From Saccharothrix violaceirubra (lineage in GTDB: Bacteria > Actinomycetota > Actinomycetes > Mycobacteriales > Pseudonocardiaceae), in NCBI RefSeq assembly GCF_014203755.1, contig NZ_JACHJS010000001.1:2046001-2110000 (forward strand): DNA of 64,000 nucleotides, in the 5' to 3' direction. Position 1 is the first letter of the stretch. Each line of letters begins with the position of its first letter. A program made the translations under genes and the position numbers. The notes beneath the pieces were generated by a model. It was not told the origin of the DNA. It did no database searches and saw only the letters and a program-made list of their open reading frames with translations. This document shows positions 43,363 to 51,740 of the stretch, one piece after another.

Positions 43363-44013
43363 CTACGCCGGACCGAAAGGCAGGTCGGACAGGTCGGCGC
43401 GGAGCCGGTCGAGTTCGTCGTAGACGGCCGACGCGCCGTGGTCGAGCAGGTCGGCCTCGGCGAATCCCCCGGTGCGCAAGGCGACGCAGGGCAGGCCCGC
43501 GCGCCGGGCCGCCTCGCAGTCCCACACCGAGTCGCCGACGACCACGGCCCGGCCGCCCTCGACCCGGTCGAGGGCGGTGGCGATCAGGTCCGGCGCGGGC
43601 TTGCTCTCGTCCACGTCGTCCGACGACGTGGACGCCACGTCCGGCACGTCGAGCAGTTTCACGTAGTGGTCGACGTGGCGGCGCTTGCCCGAACTGGCCA
43701 GGACGACGGCGAAATCCTTCTCCAGCGCGGTCGTGATCAGCCGGTGCGCGCCCTCGAACGGCCGCACCTCGTCGAGCATCGGCTCGAACTCGGCCTCCCA
43801 GGCGGCGCGCACGTCGTCGCCGTGCTCGTCCTCGACGTGCTGTCCGGCGATCTCCGCGACGAGCTTGTCGCCGCCCATGCCGATGGCCCGGTGCAGCTTC
43901 CAGGTCGGCACGGTCAACCCGTGGCGGCGGAACGCGCGGAACCAGGCGATCGCGTGGTGGTAGTTCGTGTCCACCAGTGTGCCGTCCACGTCGAGGACGA
44001 GCGTGTTGGTCAT
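43363..44013 (-). CDS. HAD-superfamily hydrolase (phosphatase/mutase type)
   Basis: 216 aa. HAD motif I is LDVDGTLVDTNY with nucleophile Asp8 and acid Asp10, followed by a helical cap. Motif II is VVLASSGKRRH, and motifs III/IV are KPAPDLI and VVVGDSVWDCEAAR. It probably dephosphorylates a small phospho-metabolite. It belongs to the minus-strand run of four genes, 34 bp after the hydrolase gene and 8 bp before the LLM gene. Confidence 0.87.
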   Translation of the reverse strand: MTNTLVLDVDGTLVDTNYHHAIAWFRAFRRHGLTVPTWKLHRAIGMGGDKLVAEIAGQHVEDEHGDDVRAAWEAEFEPMLDEVRPFEGAHRLITTALEKDFAVVLASSGKRRHVDHYVKLLDVPDVASTSSDDVDESKPAPDLIATALDRVEGGRAVVVGDSVWDCEAARRAGLPCVALRTGGFAEADLLDHGASAVYDELDRLRADLSDLPFGPA

Positions 44014-44047
44014 GCGCCTGGTTTGCCCGGTCGGCGCGGGGACAAAC

Positions 44048-44767
44048 TCAGGTCAGGAACCCCTCGACCAGGCGGAGCCACTCCTTCGGGGTCTCCAGTG
44101 CCGGGGCGTGGCCGCTGTCGAGTTCGGCGTACTCGGCGTCGGGGATGGCGTCGGCGAGCGCGCGGCTCGCGGCCGGCCGGACCAGGTTGTCGTGCCGGGT
44201 GCCGATGACGAGCGTCGGCGCGGCGACCTTCGCCACGTCGTCGCCCACGTCCAGCCGCTGCACGAGCGCGACCTGCTCGTCCACGCCCGGCGGCAGGGTG
44301 AGCTGGATGATCTCCAGGAAGCCCTCGACCTGTTCGGGCGTCATCGCGTGCCGGAACGGGTCGCCCAGGACCAGTTCCATCACGAAGCGGGCCAGTTCGT
44401 CGCGGTCGCCGGCGAGCAGTTCGCGCCACCGCCCGGAACGCTCGCGCACGTGGTCGTCGGCGCGGACGAAACCGGACGTCAGGACCAGGCGCGAGACCCG
44501 GTCCGGGTGGCGCACGGCCGCGCGCACCGCGACACCGCAGCCCAGCGAGTAGCCGAGGATGTCGACGGTGTCGGTGTCGGCCGCCGCGATGAGGAAGTCG
44601 GCCAGGTCGTCGAGTTCCAGCGGGCCCGCGGCGCGCGGGGTCGTGCCCGAACCCGGGAGGTCGGGCGCGAACACCCGTCGGGTGCGGGACAGGGCGGGGA
44701 TCAGGGGACCGAAGTTGGGGCGGGCGGCGCCGCCTGCCCCGTGGGCGAGCAGGAGTGCGGTGGTCAC
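44048..44767 (-). CDS. Alpha/beta hydrolase
   Basis: 239 aa. LLLAHGAGG, the nucleophile elbow GYSLGCGVAVR (Ser), LVIGTRHDNLV and the His in LDSGHAPALETP define the fold and triad. DLPGSGTTPRAAG is typical of the broad esterase/lactonase group; no substrate can be named. Its start GTG 44767 overlaps the stop of the GNAT gene (GTGA), so the two are coupled. Confidence 0.83.
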   Translation of the reverse strand: MTTALLLAHGAGGAARPNFGPLIPALSRTRRVFAPDLPGSGTTPRAAGPLELDDLADFLIAAADTDTVDILGYSLGCGVAVRAAVRHPDRVSRLVLTSGFVRADDHVRERSGRWRELLAGDRDELARFVMELVLGDPFRHAMTPEQVEGFLEIIQLTLPPGVDEQVALVQRLDVGDDVAKVAAPTLVIGTRHDNLVRPAASRALADAIPDAEYAELDSGHAPALETPKEWLRLVEGFLT

Positions 44768-45285
44768 CCGGCCGATTCTGCCGGTGACCGCCCGGTCACC
44801 CGAAGCGCACCCACCGGACGCCGAAGGCACACGCGGTCCGTGAGACCGCGTGCGGACTCGGCGGCGAGTACCGCGACCAGCGCGGGACCGGGCTCGGCGG
44901 GTTCCGTGAAGCCCAGTCTGCGGTAGTACGGGGCGTTCCAGGGGACGTGGCGGAACGTGGTCAGGGTGAGCGCGGCCAGACCCTCGGTGCGGGCCCACTC
45001 GTCGACGTGGTCGATCAGTGCCGCGCCGATCCGCCTGCGGGCGTGGTCGGGGTGGACGCTGACCTGCGTGACGTGGGCGTCGCCCGCCAGTGGCACGACG
45101 GCGATCCAGGCCATCGGGTCCGGGTCGGCGGCCACCCAGACCTCGGCGTGGCGCAACGCTTCCAGGGGCATGGGGTCGTCGTCGGCGATGTCGGTCATGC
45201 CGACGGCGCGGAACGGTTCGCCCGAAGCCGTTTCGATGGCCTGGAGCAGGGGGTACTCGTGCGGCTCCGCCGGGCGTATGCGCAT
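44764..45285 (-). CDS. GNAT-family N-acetyltransferase
   Basis: 173 aa. The acetyl-CoA binding region VTQVSVHPDHARRRIGAALIDHVDEWAR and the C-terminal APYYRRLGFTEP are standard for GNAT enzymes. The acceptor substrate is unknown. ATG 45285 gives MRIRPAEPHEY. It heads the GNAT-hydrolase-HAD-LLM run. Modular repeat copy B lies 44 bp upstream. Confidence 0.87.
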   Translation of the reverse strand: MRIRPAEPHEYPLLQAIETASGEPFRAVGMTDIADDDPMPLEALRHAEVWVAADPDPMAWIAVVPLAGDAHVTQVSVHPDHARRRIGAALIDHVDEWARTEGLAALTLTTFRHVPWNAPYYRRLGFTEPAEPGPALVAVLAAESARGLTDRVCLRRPVGALRVTGRSPAESAG

Positions 45286-45328
45286 GGACGCGACGCTAGT
45301 CCCGTCTGCGGAGCCGGTCACCCGGAAA

Positions 45329-45394
45329 TGTCCGAGTGCGTGTTCCAGGGTGCCTGAGTGCGTATTTCGGGGTGCCCGAGTGGAGGACTCGCGG
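45329..45394 (+). repeat. Modular intergenic repeat, copy B (3 units of 22 bp)
   Basis: Three adjoining 22-bp units: two of the internal type (TGTCCGAGTG.. and TGCCTGAGTG.., the second with CGTATTTCGGGG) and the terminal type with GAGGACTCGCGG. The terminal unit is identical over all 22 bases to that of copy A. It ends 2 bp before the SDR stop codon. Confidence 0.75.
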
Positions 45395-45396
45395 GG

Positions 45397-46086
45397 TCAC
45401 CAGGGGACCGGGGTGCCGTGGCGGTCGAGGAAGTGGAGGTGGGGAGCGGGGGTGGGGGTGGGGGTGGTGTGCGCTTCGAGGAGGTCGGCGATCGCGGGGA
45501 CGGTGTCGTGCGGGTCCAGGGGCGCGTCGGGTCCGCCGAGGCGGGTGCGGTTGTGGCCGGGGTCGACCAGCAGCGTGGTGTGGCCGTCGGCCGCGTGGCG
45601 GGTGGCGTAGCCGCGGACGAGTTGGTTCAGGGCCGCCTTGCTCGCCTTGTAAAGCTCGTAGCCGCCTTCGGTGTTCAAGGACACGCTGCCCTGTTCCGAC
45701 GACATGACCGCGACGGTCCCGTCCGGGCGTACGAGGTCGCGCAGGGCCTCCAGGACGCGCAGCGGGCTCAGCGCGTTGGTGATCATCACCTCGGTGAACA
45801 CGGCGGTCGGCACCTCGTGGATCGGGACGTCGCCCCGGTCGATCGCGGCGTTGACGAACAGCAGGTCCAGGCGCCGGTCGGCGAGTCGGTCGCGGAGGGC
45901 GGTCACCTGCGCGGGCACGGTCATGTCGAGGTGTTCCACGGTCAGGCCGGGTCCGGCGCGCAGTCCGTCGTCCGCGCCACCGCGCGTGGTGGCGACGACC
46001 GCCCAGCCGCGGCGGGCGAGTTCCCCGGCGAGGTGCAGGCCCAGGCCCCGGGAGGCGCCGATGATCAGGGCGTGGCGTTCGAGCAT
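45397..46086 (-). CDS. Short-chain dehydrogenase/reductase
   Basis: 229 aa. The cofactor motif is IGASRGLGLHLA, NAA is in LLFVNAAIDRG, and the catalytic Tyr/Lys are in GGYELYKASKAALNQ. VDPGHNRTRLGG replaces the usual PGxxxT loop. The sequence resembles the SDR group often divergent from TetR regulators. AAGGAA is five bases before ATG 46086. A 28-bp operator lies between this gene and the divergent TetR gene. Confidence 0.88.
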   Translation of the reverse strand: MLERHALIIGASRGLGLHLAGELARRGWAVVATTRGGADDGLRAGPGLTVEHLDMTVPAQVTALRDRLADRRLDLLFVNAAIDRGDVPIHEVPTAVFTEVMITNALSPLRVLEALRDLVRPDGTVAVMSSEQGSVSLNTEGGYELYKASKAALNQLVRGYATRHAADGHTTLLVDPGHNRTRLGGPDAPLDPHDTVPAIADLLEAHTTPTPTPAPHLHFLDRHGTPVPW

Positions 46087-46096
46087 GATCGTTCCT

Positions 46097-46124
46097 TGTC
46101 TAGACGCGACGTTGCGTCTAGACA
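46097..46124. promoter_or_regulatory. TetR operator
   Basis: TGTCTAGACGC (46097-46107) and GCGTCTAGACA (46114-46124) form a perfect 11-bp inverted repeat with a 6-bp centre GACGTT, between the divergent SDR and TetR genes. Size and symmetry suit two TetR dimers or one extended site. Confidence 0.8.
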
Positions 46125-46159
46125 GTAGCACGGGGGCGGCCGGCGGTAGGGTGTGCCGC

Positions 46160-46744
46160 ATGTCCGCCGTGAACCCCCGGCCCCGGGCCGGCAACCGGCG
46201 CGACGAGGCCGCGCGCCTGGCCGTGCTGCACGCGGCGGACGACCTGCTCGTGGAGCACGGTTTCGCCGGTCTGACCGTCGAGGCGATCGCCCGTCGGGCC
46301 GGCGTCGCCAAGCAGACGATCTACCGGTGGTGGCCGTCGAAGGTGGAGATCCTGCTCGACACGCTCATCGCGGACAGCGAGAAGCGCGTCCCGGTCCCGA
46401 CCGCGCCGGCCACCGCGGACGTCGTCCTCGGCTACTTCCGGGACTTCGCGCGGTTCGTCGTCGACGACCCGGCCGGCCGGGTCCTGCTCACGCTCGTCGC
46501 CCAGGCGCAGCACGACACCTCCGCCGCCGAGAGCTTCCGCACGCGCTACCTCGCGCCGCGTCGCGAGCGGGAACGCGACCTGCTCGCGCGCGCGGTCGAC
46601 GCCGGCGCGATCTCGCCCCGCCTCGACCTCGACGCCACGCTCGACGCGCTGATCGGACCGGTCGTCTACCGGGCGTTGACGGGTGCGGGCGGGTCGGACG
46701 ACCTCGTGACCGCGCTCGGCGAAGACCTGCTCGGAAAGCCTTAG
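46160..46744 (+). CDS. TetR-family transcriptional regulator
   Basis: 194 aa. The TetR helix-turn-helix is AADDLLVEHGFAGLTVEAIARRAGVAKQTIYRWWPSKVEILLDTL. The C-terminal half belongs to the TetR_C group with RYLAPRRERERDLLARAV and LIGPVVYRALTG. It most likely represses itself and the divergent SDR gene through the 28-bp operator. ATG 46160 has a TAGGGTG upstream. Its stop codon overlaps the stop codon of the convergent SRPBCC gene. Confidence 0.9.
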   Translation: MSAVNPRPRAGNRRDEAARLAVLHAADDLLVEHGFAGLTVEAIARRAGVAKQTIYRWWPSKVEILLDTLIADSEKRVPVPTAPATADVVLGYFRDFARFVVDDPAGRVLLTLVAQAQHDTSAAESFRTRYLAPRRERERDLLARAVDAGAISPRLDLDATLDALIGPVVYRALTGAGGSDDLVTALGEDLLGKP

Positions 46745-47121
46745 CCGGGCGCGAAAGTGCGCTCGACCTCGGCGCCCAGGGCCTCCAGCAGGGTCGCGGC
46801 GAACGAATCCGGGGCACGGGGACAGGCCAGGCGCAGTTCGGCGACGCTGCCGGTCGTACCGGCGAGCGCCACCTGGAGCCGGCCGGTGCACGCCGGGTCG
46901 GCCAGGGCGGTCCACTCCAGGCGCAGCCGGTCCGGGTCGGCGGTCAGCCGGAGCTGGAACGGGGTGCCGTGCCGGCTCAGGATCAGGATGTCGGCGCGTG
47001 CCAGGCCGACCACGGACAGGGGTTCGGGCAGCCAGTCGGTCAGCCGGGCGGGTTCGGCCACGGTGGCGAAGACCAGGTCGGGGAGGGCGGGGATGTCGCG
47101 GCGTACGTGGACGTCACTCAC
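46741..47121 (-). CDS. SRPBCC-family (START-like) protein
   Basis: 126 aa. VRRDIPALPDLVFATVAEPARLTDWLPEPLSV is the usual beginning of an SRPBCC/polyketide-cyclase-like cavity protein, and the C-terminal helix is SFAATLLEALGAEVERTF. The ligand is unknown. GTG 47121 (VSDVHV) is used as start. It follows the STAS gene by 31 bp and is probably the third gene of the Ppx-STAS-SRPBCC unit. Confidence 0.68.
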   Translation of the reverse strand: MSDVHVRRDIPALPDLVFATVAEPARLTDWLPEPLSVVGLARADILILSRHGTPFQLRLTADPDRLRLEWTALADPACTGRLQVALAGTTGSVAELRLACPRAPDSFAATLLEALGAEVERTFAPG

Positions 47122-47152
47122 GTACGCCGGGTACCCCGGTCCGGTCCCGATC

Positions 47153-47533
47153 TCACCGGGCCGCGGGCGGGTTGCGGCGCTGCTCGGGCAGCGCCGGTCG
47201 GCCCGAGGTCGCGGCGGCCACGTCCGGGAAGTGCGGGAACAGGCGGTCGAGATCGGTCTTGCCGAACACCCGGCGGACGTGCGGCGGCACGGCGGCCAAG
47301 CGCAGCCAGCCGCCCGCCCGCTGCGCACGGGCCCGGGTGCGCACGAGTGCGCTCATCGCCTGCGCACCGCAGAACGCGACACCGGACATGTCCAGCACGA
47401 TCCGGTCCCGGCCCTCGGTGACCAGGCGGTCCAGGCGGTCCAGCACGCGGCGTGCGCCCGCGAGGTCGAGTTCCCCGGTCGCGACCACGACGGCGCACCC
47501 CGTGCGATGGGCCTCGACCGACAACGCCAGCAT
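47153..47533 (-). CDS. STAS-domain protein (anti-sigma factor antagonist-like)
   Basis: 126 aa. The STAS fold is evident from AVVVATGELDLAGARRVLDRL and DRIVLDMSGVAFCGAQAMSALVRTRARA. The loop that normally reads D-S-x-G and carries the phosphorylated Ser is here C-G-A-Q-A (residues 55-59), so regulation by phosphorylation at that site seems impossible. AAGGGG lies nine bases before ATG 47533; GTG 47551, in GTGA overlap with the Ppx gene stop, is an alternative start. The C-terminal extension is short and charged. Confidence 0.82.
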   Translation of the reverse strand: MLALSVEAHRTGCAVVVATGELDLAGARRVLDRLDRLVTEGRDRIVLDMSGVAFCGAQAMSALVRTRARAQRAGGWLRLAAVPPHVRRVFGKTDLDRLFPHFPDVAAATSGRPALPEQRRNPPAAR

Positions 47534-47547
47534 CCTCTTCGTCCCCT

Positions 47548-48480
47548 TCACGCCACCCGGCTGTAGTCGGTCCCGCGGTCCTCGCCGCGTCCCACCAGGT
47601 CGAGCAGCAGGCCCTCCCTGGTCGACCAGGGGCTGATGTCCACGACGTCGTGGCCGGTCACCGTCATGAGCGCCTCGACGACGATCGCACCGGCCGGCGA
47701 CTGCTCGGCGCGGTGCCGCGAGATGCCCGGCAGCCGGGCGCGCTTGGCCGCCGACATGGCCGCCAGGCGCGGCAGCCACGCCCGCAGGTCGGCCAGGTGC
47801 AGCCGGCGCGGCACGTGCGGGCCGTCGCGTTGCGGCCGGGCGCCGGTCAGCCGGGCGAGCTGCTGGAAGACCTTGGAGCAGCCGACCGCGCGGACCGGAC
47901 CGGTGGTCGTCAGGCCGTTCCGGACGAGGACCTCGCTGAGTTCGGCGCGCACCGCGGCCGGGTCGGTCAGGCCCCGGCGGGTCAGCGTGCGGGCGCCCAG
48001 CGGACGCGACGCCACCACGCCGGGCACGGCCGTGTCGCCCCGGGCGATCTCCACGGTCCCGCCGCCCACGTCGAGCACCAGCAGGGGACCGGCGGACCAG
48101 CCGAACCAGGCGCGGGCCGCGCGGTAGGAGAGCCGGGCCTCCTGCTCGCCGGTCATCACGCGCAGCGCGAACCCGGTCCGGGCGCGGACCTCGGCGAGCA
48201 CCTCGTCGGCGTTGGGCGCGTCGCGGACGACCGACGTCGCGAACGGCACGAACTCGGCGACGTCGGCGTCTTCGATCACGCGCAACGCGGTGCGCACCGC
48301 GTGCACGACCTCGGTGACGCCGTCCGCGCGCAGCCGGTTGTCCCGGTCGAGCGCGCGGTCCAGGCGCAGGCGCGTCTTGTGGACGAGCACGGGCCGTAGC
48401 GGCGAGTCGTCGACGACCACGAGACCGGCGCTGAAGCACCCGATGTCGAGCACACCCACCCGGCCCCGTCTTCCCGTCAT
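47548..48480 (-). CDS. Ppx/GppA-family phosphatase
   Basis: 310 aa. VGVLDIGCFSAGLVVVD is the first phosphate-binding loop, FVPFATSVVRDAPNADEVL the substrate region, and LLVLDVGGGTVEIARG the second loop of the exopolyphosphatase / pppGpp phosphatase family; GEQEARLSYRAA is also typical. It acts on polyphosphate or guanosine pentaphosphate; which cannot be decided. At the first loop GCFSAG replaces the common G(T/S)NS. It heads a three-gene unit with STAS and SRPBCC genes and is divergent from the S8 protease. Confidence 0.85.
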   Translation of the reverse strand: MTGRRGRVGVLDIGCFSAGLVVVDDSPLRPVLVHKTRLRLDRALDRDNRLRADGVTEVVHAVRTALRVIEDADVAEFVPFATSVVRDAPNADEVLAEVRARTGFALRVMTGEQEARLSYRAARAWFGWSAGPLLVLDVGGGTVEIARGDTAVPGVVASRPLGARTLTRRGLTDPAAVRAELSEVLVRNGLTTTGPVRAVGCSKVFQQLARLTGARPQRDGPHVPRRLHLADLRAWLPRLAAMSAAKRARLPGISRHRAEQSPAGAIVVEALMTVTGHDVVDISPWSTREGLLLDLVGRGEDRGTDYSRVA

Positions 48481-48545
48481 CGCGCGCACACCGCCTACAG
48501 ATTCAGGTACGGCAGGGTGCCCATATCCGACCGGGCTAAACCAGA

Positions 48546-48668
48546 TCAGGTGACCTATTCGGGACGATCTCACCTGAAGTGATCGCGGCCGGGGGAGTGA
48601 TCGCGGTACGACACTCCTACGTATGGGCGTTGGTCACCCGCATTAGTTTGCGTAGCCCTACGTACCGC
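48546..48668. promoter_or_regulatory. Nested inverted repeats between Ppx and S8 genes
   Basis: TCAGGTGA (48546-48553) and TCACCTGA (48570-48577) are perfect 8-bp arms with a 16-bp spacer. Further on, GCGGTACG (48603-48610) and CGTACCGC (48661-48668) form another 8-bp pair. The region is comparatively A+T-rich and lies in the divergent promoter gap, so these are candidate operators of the protease gene or the Ppx unit. Confidence 0.4.
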
Positions 48669-48717
48669 AACCCGGATTGTTCCCGTTCGCACCCTGGGTC
48701 GAAGGTGGGATCACGGA

Positions 48718-48739
48718 CCGCCACCCCCCTGCACGGCGG
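48718..48739 (+). promoter_or_regulatory. Leader hairpin of the first tandem S8 gene
   Basis: CCGCC and GGCGG flank the loop ACCCCCCTGCAC, 25 bp before ATG 48765. The same 12-nt loop occurs in the leader of the next protease gene (50231-50242) with a different stem. Confidence 0.5.
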
Positions 48740-48764
48740 CCGACCGGGAACAGGAGAACACCCG

Positions 48765-50036
48765 ATGCGACACTCGATCCGACGGCGGGCGGTGACCGTC
48801 TGCGTCGCGACGTCGGCAGTGCTGGCGGTCAACGTCGGCTACGGCTACGCGGCACCGGCCGAGGGTGCGATCCGCGGTGCGAACGAGCCGGGCGCGATCG
48901 CGGGCGCCTACATCGTGGCCCTCAAGGACAACGGCTTCGGCGCGGCCAAGGCCGGCGACCTGGCCCGTCGCTACGGCGGCCGGGTCGGTCACACCTACAC
49001 CACCGCGTCGCGCGGCTTCTCCGTGCGGCTGGACCAGGCGCGGGCCCGCAGGCTCGCCGCCGACCCGGCCGTGGAGTACGGGGAACAGGACGGCATCGCC
49101 ACCGCGACCGGCACCCAGACCAACCCCACCTGGGGCCTGGACCGCGTCGACCAGAAGGCCCTGCCGCTGGACGCCAAGTTCACCTACGCCAACACCGCGT
49201 CGAACGTCAACGCCCACATCGTCGACACTGGCGTGTACAAGCACACCGACTTCGGCGGTCGCGTCGTCGACGGGTTCGACTTCGTCGACAACGACAAGGT
49301 CGCCCAGGACTGCAACGGCCACGGCACGCACGTCGCGGGCACGGTCGGCAGCGCGACCTACGGCGTGGCCAAGGGCGTGAAGATCACGGCCGTGCGCGTG
49401 CTGAACTGCGAGGGCCAGGGCGCCTGGTCGCAGGTCGTCGCGGGCATCGACTGGGTGGCCAAGAACCACGTCAAGCCGGCCGTGGCGAACATGAGCCTCG
49501 GCGGCGGCGCCAACTCCTCGGTGGACAACGCGGTCCGCCGGGCGATCACGGCGGGCGTGACCTTCGCGGTCGCCTCGGGCAACGACAACCGCAACGCGTG
49601 CTCCTCGTCCCCGGCCCGCGTGCCCGAGGCGATCACGGTGAACGCGAGCGACCGCACCGACACCCGGTCGTCGTTCTCCGACCACGGCACCTGCACCGAC
49701 CTGTTCGCGCCGGGCTCGTCGATCACGTCGACGTGGAACAACGGCTCGACGAACACGATCAACGGGACGTCGATGGCGACGCCGCACGTGGCGGGCGCGG
49801 CGGCGCTGTACCTGTCGGCGCACCCGGCGGCCACCCCGGCGCAGGTCGCGAGCGCGTTGACCACCAACGCCACCACCGGTGCGATCAAGAACCCCGGAGC
49901 GGGCTCGCCCGACCGACTGCTCTCCGTCGGGTTCCTCGGCGGCCGGGTCACCCCGGCGGCCTGCGCCACGTCCGACGGGCCGGACTGCGCGGGTGTCGAG
50001 TCGATCAAGGGCAAGCGTCCGCTCGCGCACCGGTGA
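48765..50036 (+). CDS. Secreted subtilisin-like (S8A) serine protease, paralogue 1
   Basis: 423 aa pre-pro-protease. A signal peptide (about 1-30) is followed by an I9 propeptide (AYIVALKDNGFGAAKAG... to DPAVEYGEQDG) and a proteinase-K-like catalytic domain with Asp154 (VDTG), His186 (HGTHVAG), oxyanion Asn273 and Ser336 (GTSMATP). It ends with a short tail containing two Cys. AGGAG lies eight bases before ATG 48765. It is adjacent to a close paralogue on the same strand. Confidence 0.93.
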   Translation: MRHSIRRRAVTVCVATSAVLAVNVGYGYAAPAEGAIRGANEPGAIAGAYIVALKDNGFGAAKAGDLARRYGGRVGHTYTTASRGFSVRLDQARARRLAADPAVEYGEQDGIATATGTQTNPTWGLDRVDQKALPLDAKFTYANTASNVNAHIVDTGVYKHTDFGGRVVDGFDFVDNDKVAQDCNGHGTHVAGTVGSATYGVAKGVKITAVRVLNCEGQGAWSQVVAGIDWVAKNHVKPAVANMSLGGGANSSVDNAVRRAITAGVTFAVASGNDNRNACSSSPARVPEAITVNASDRTDTRSSFSDHGTCTDLFAPGSSITSTWNNGSTNTINGTSMATPHVAGAAALYLSAHPAATPAQVASALTTNATTGAIKNPGAGSPDRLLSVGFLGGRVTPAACATSDGPDCAGVESIKGKRPLAHR

Positions 50037-50142
50037 CCCGGTGACCGACCGGGCGGCGTGCCGCTCCCGGCTCGCGCACTCCTCGGCGGGCGCCTCGCCG
50101 TGCGCCGCCCGGCCGGTCCACCCGACCGCCGCCGACCCCGCA

Positions 50143-50159
50143 CCGCCCGATCCGGGCGG
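50143..50159 (+). terminator. Short GC hairpin between the two S8 genes
   Basis: CCGCCCG-ATC-CGGGCGG, a 7-bp stem with a 3-nt loop, about 105 bp after the first protease gene. Confidence 0.4.
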
Positions 50160-50225
50160 CGGGCGTTCGTCCCGATGACCGCACCCGCGGCGCGTTCGCA
50201 CTCCTCTCCCAGCGCGTCGCGGGTG

Positions 50226-50250
50226 CCTCCACCCCCCTGCACAGTGGAGG
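50226..50250 (+). promoter_or_regulatory. Leader hairpin sequestering the Shine-Dalgarno of the second S8 gene
   Basis: CCTCCAC (50226-50232) pairs with GTGGAGG (50244-50250). The right arm contains the GGAGG that serves ATG 50258, so the folded RNA would hide the ribosome binding site. The loop begins CCCCCTGCAC, as in the leader of the first protease gene. Confidence 0.5.
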
Positions 50251-50257
50251 AAACCCC

Positions 50258-51430
50258 ATGGGAACAAGGAAGTACGCGGTCGCGGCCATCGTCGTGACGG
50301 CGCTCGCGGCCGGCGCGGCACCCGCGTCGGCCGGACCCGCACAGGCCGACTTCGTGCCGGCGACCCGGCCGGTGCCGGGCAGTTTCCTGGTGTCGCTCGA
50401 GGGCGGTGACGCCCGGGTCGCCTCGGCGGGCCTGGCGGACCGCTACGGCGGCACGGTCGAGCGGGTGTTCACGGTGGCGATGAACGGGTTCCTGGTGCAC
50501 GGCCTGTCCGACCGGCAGGCCCGGCGACTGGCCGCCGACCCGGCGGTGCGCAGCGTCCACCAGGACGGCACGTCGCGGCTCGCGGACACCCAGACCAACC
50601 CGACGTACGGGATCGACCGGGTGGACCAGCGCGCCCTGCCGTTGGACCGCCGCTACAGCTACAACACCACCGCGGCCACCGTGACGACCTACGTCCTGGA
50701 CACCGGGATCCGCAAGACCCACACGGATTTCGAGGGCCGGGTGTCCGACGGGTACGACTTCGTCGACGACGACAAGGTCGCCCAGGACTGCCACGGCCAC
50801 GGCACCCACGTCGCCGGCACGATCGGCGGCAAGCGGTGGGGCGTGGCCAAGAAGACGAAGCTCGTGGCGCTGCGCACGTTCGACTGCGCCGGCACCGGGC
50901 CGGACTCGGACGGGGTCGCGGCCATCGAGTGGGTCGCGAAGAACGCCGTGAAACCCGCGGTGGTCAACGGCAGCTTCACGTTCGACACGCCGGGCATCGG
51001 CGACGAGGCGATCGGCCGGCTGACCGCCGCGGGCATCGCCTTCGTGGTGGCGGCCGGCAACGACTCGTCCGACGCCTGCGGCGTGGGACCGTCGCGGCAC
51101 CCCGACGTGGTCTCGGTCGGCGCGACCGACTCGGGCGACAACCGGGCGTACTTCTCGAACTACGGGACGTGCGTGGACGTCTTCGCGCCGGGCGACGGCG
51201 TGACGTCGGCGAGTTACGCGAGCGACACCGCGAGCACGTCGATGAGCGGGACGTCGATGGCGTCGCCGCACGTGGCGGGCGGCGCGGCCCTGTACCTCGC
51301 GACCAACCCGACCGCCACGCCGGCGCAGGTGCGCGCGGCCCTGACCGGTGCCGCGACGCCGAACGTCGTGAAGAACCGGGGAACCGGCTCGCCGAACCGA
51401 CTGCTGTACACGGCGGGGTTCGGCGCCTGA
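50258..51430 (+). CDS. Secreted subtilisin-like (S8A) serine protease, paralogue 2
   Basis: 390 aa. Signal peptide (about 1-25, ending PASA), I9 propeptide ([18 protein letters not shown] to [12 protein letters not shown]), then a catalytic domain with Asp148 (LDTG), His181 (HGTHVAG), Asn268 and Ser333 (GTSMASP). It aligns end to end with paralogue 1 (both have DRVDQ-ALPLD and [16 protein letters not shown]) and lacks its C-terminal tail. GGAGG lies seven bases before ATG 50258. The pair arose by tandem duplication and has since diverged. Confidence 0.93.
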   Translation: MGTRKYAVAAIVVTALAAGAAPASAGPAQADFVPATRPVPGSFLVSLEGGDARVASAGLADRYGGTVERVFTVAMNGFLVHGLSDRQARRLAADPAVRSVHQDGTSRLADTQTNPTYGIDRVDQRALPLDRRYSYNTTAATVTTYVLDTGIRKTHTDFEGRVSDGYDFVDDDKVAQDCHGHGTHVAGTIGGKRWGVAKKTKLVALRTFDCAGTGPDSDGVAAIEWVAKNAVKPAVVNGSFTFDTPGIGDEAIGRLTAAGIAFVVAAGNDSSDACGVGPSRHPDVVSVGATDSGDNRAYFSNYGTCVDVFAPGDGVTSASYASDTASTSMSGTSMASPHVAGGAALYLATNPTATPAQVRAALTGAATPNVVKNRGTGSPNRLLYTAGFGA

Positions 51431-51454
51431 GACCGACTGGCGGGTGCGGGTGAC

Positions 51455-51486
51455 GGCGGGGGTGGCCGGGTGCGGCCACCCCCGCC
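51455..51486 (+). terminator. Strong terminator after the S8 pair
   Basis: Perfect 13-bp arms GGCGGGGGTGGCC / GGCCACCCCCGCC with a 6-nt loop, 24 nt after the second protease stop. Confidence 0.8.
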
Positions 51487-51575
51487 ACTCGCGCGGTGCG
51501 CGTGGGCGAGGGCCACGCGCACCCGGGATCGTCCGGCGGCGGGACCCCTGTGCGCCCGGTGAGGAGGAACGTCCG

Positions 51576-51740
51576 ATGTGTCAACGCGTCACGTGCCGCA
51601 GGTGCGGCAAACCCACGCACGCCGGCTGCGGGCTGCACGTCGAGCAGGTGCTCGTCGACGTCCCGCGTGCGCGGCGGTGCCAGTGCGCGCCGCCGCGTGG
51701 CCTGCGCTGGCGGCTGGGGTCGTTCTCGGGCCGCCAGTAG
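51576..51740 (+). CDS. Small cysteine-rich (zinc-ribbon-like) protein
   Basis: 54 aa. [37 protein letters not shown] has CxxC, a third Cys in AGCG and a final CxC, a pattern seen in a family of short actinobacterial proteins of unknown function. GAGGAGG lies eight bases before ATG 51576. It probably binds zinc; a role in regulation is possible but not shown. Confidence 0.75.
   Translation: MCQRVTCRRCGKPTHAGCGLHVEQVLVDVPRARRCQCAPPRGLRWRLGSFSGRQ

Noticed and set aside
45329..45394. CRISPR array or direct-repeat array
   Set aside because: The 22-bp units adjoin each other without spacers, there are only two or three per locus, and no cas genes are present.
32718..45394. A secondary-metabolite gene cluster
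   Set aside because: Apart from the decayed RiPP-like fragments there are no synthases, NRPS/PKS modules or tailoring sets; the genes are regulators and single enzymes.
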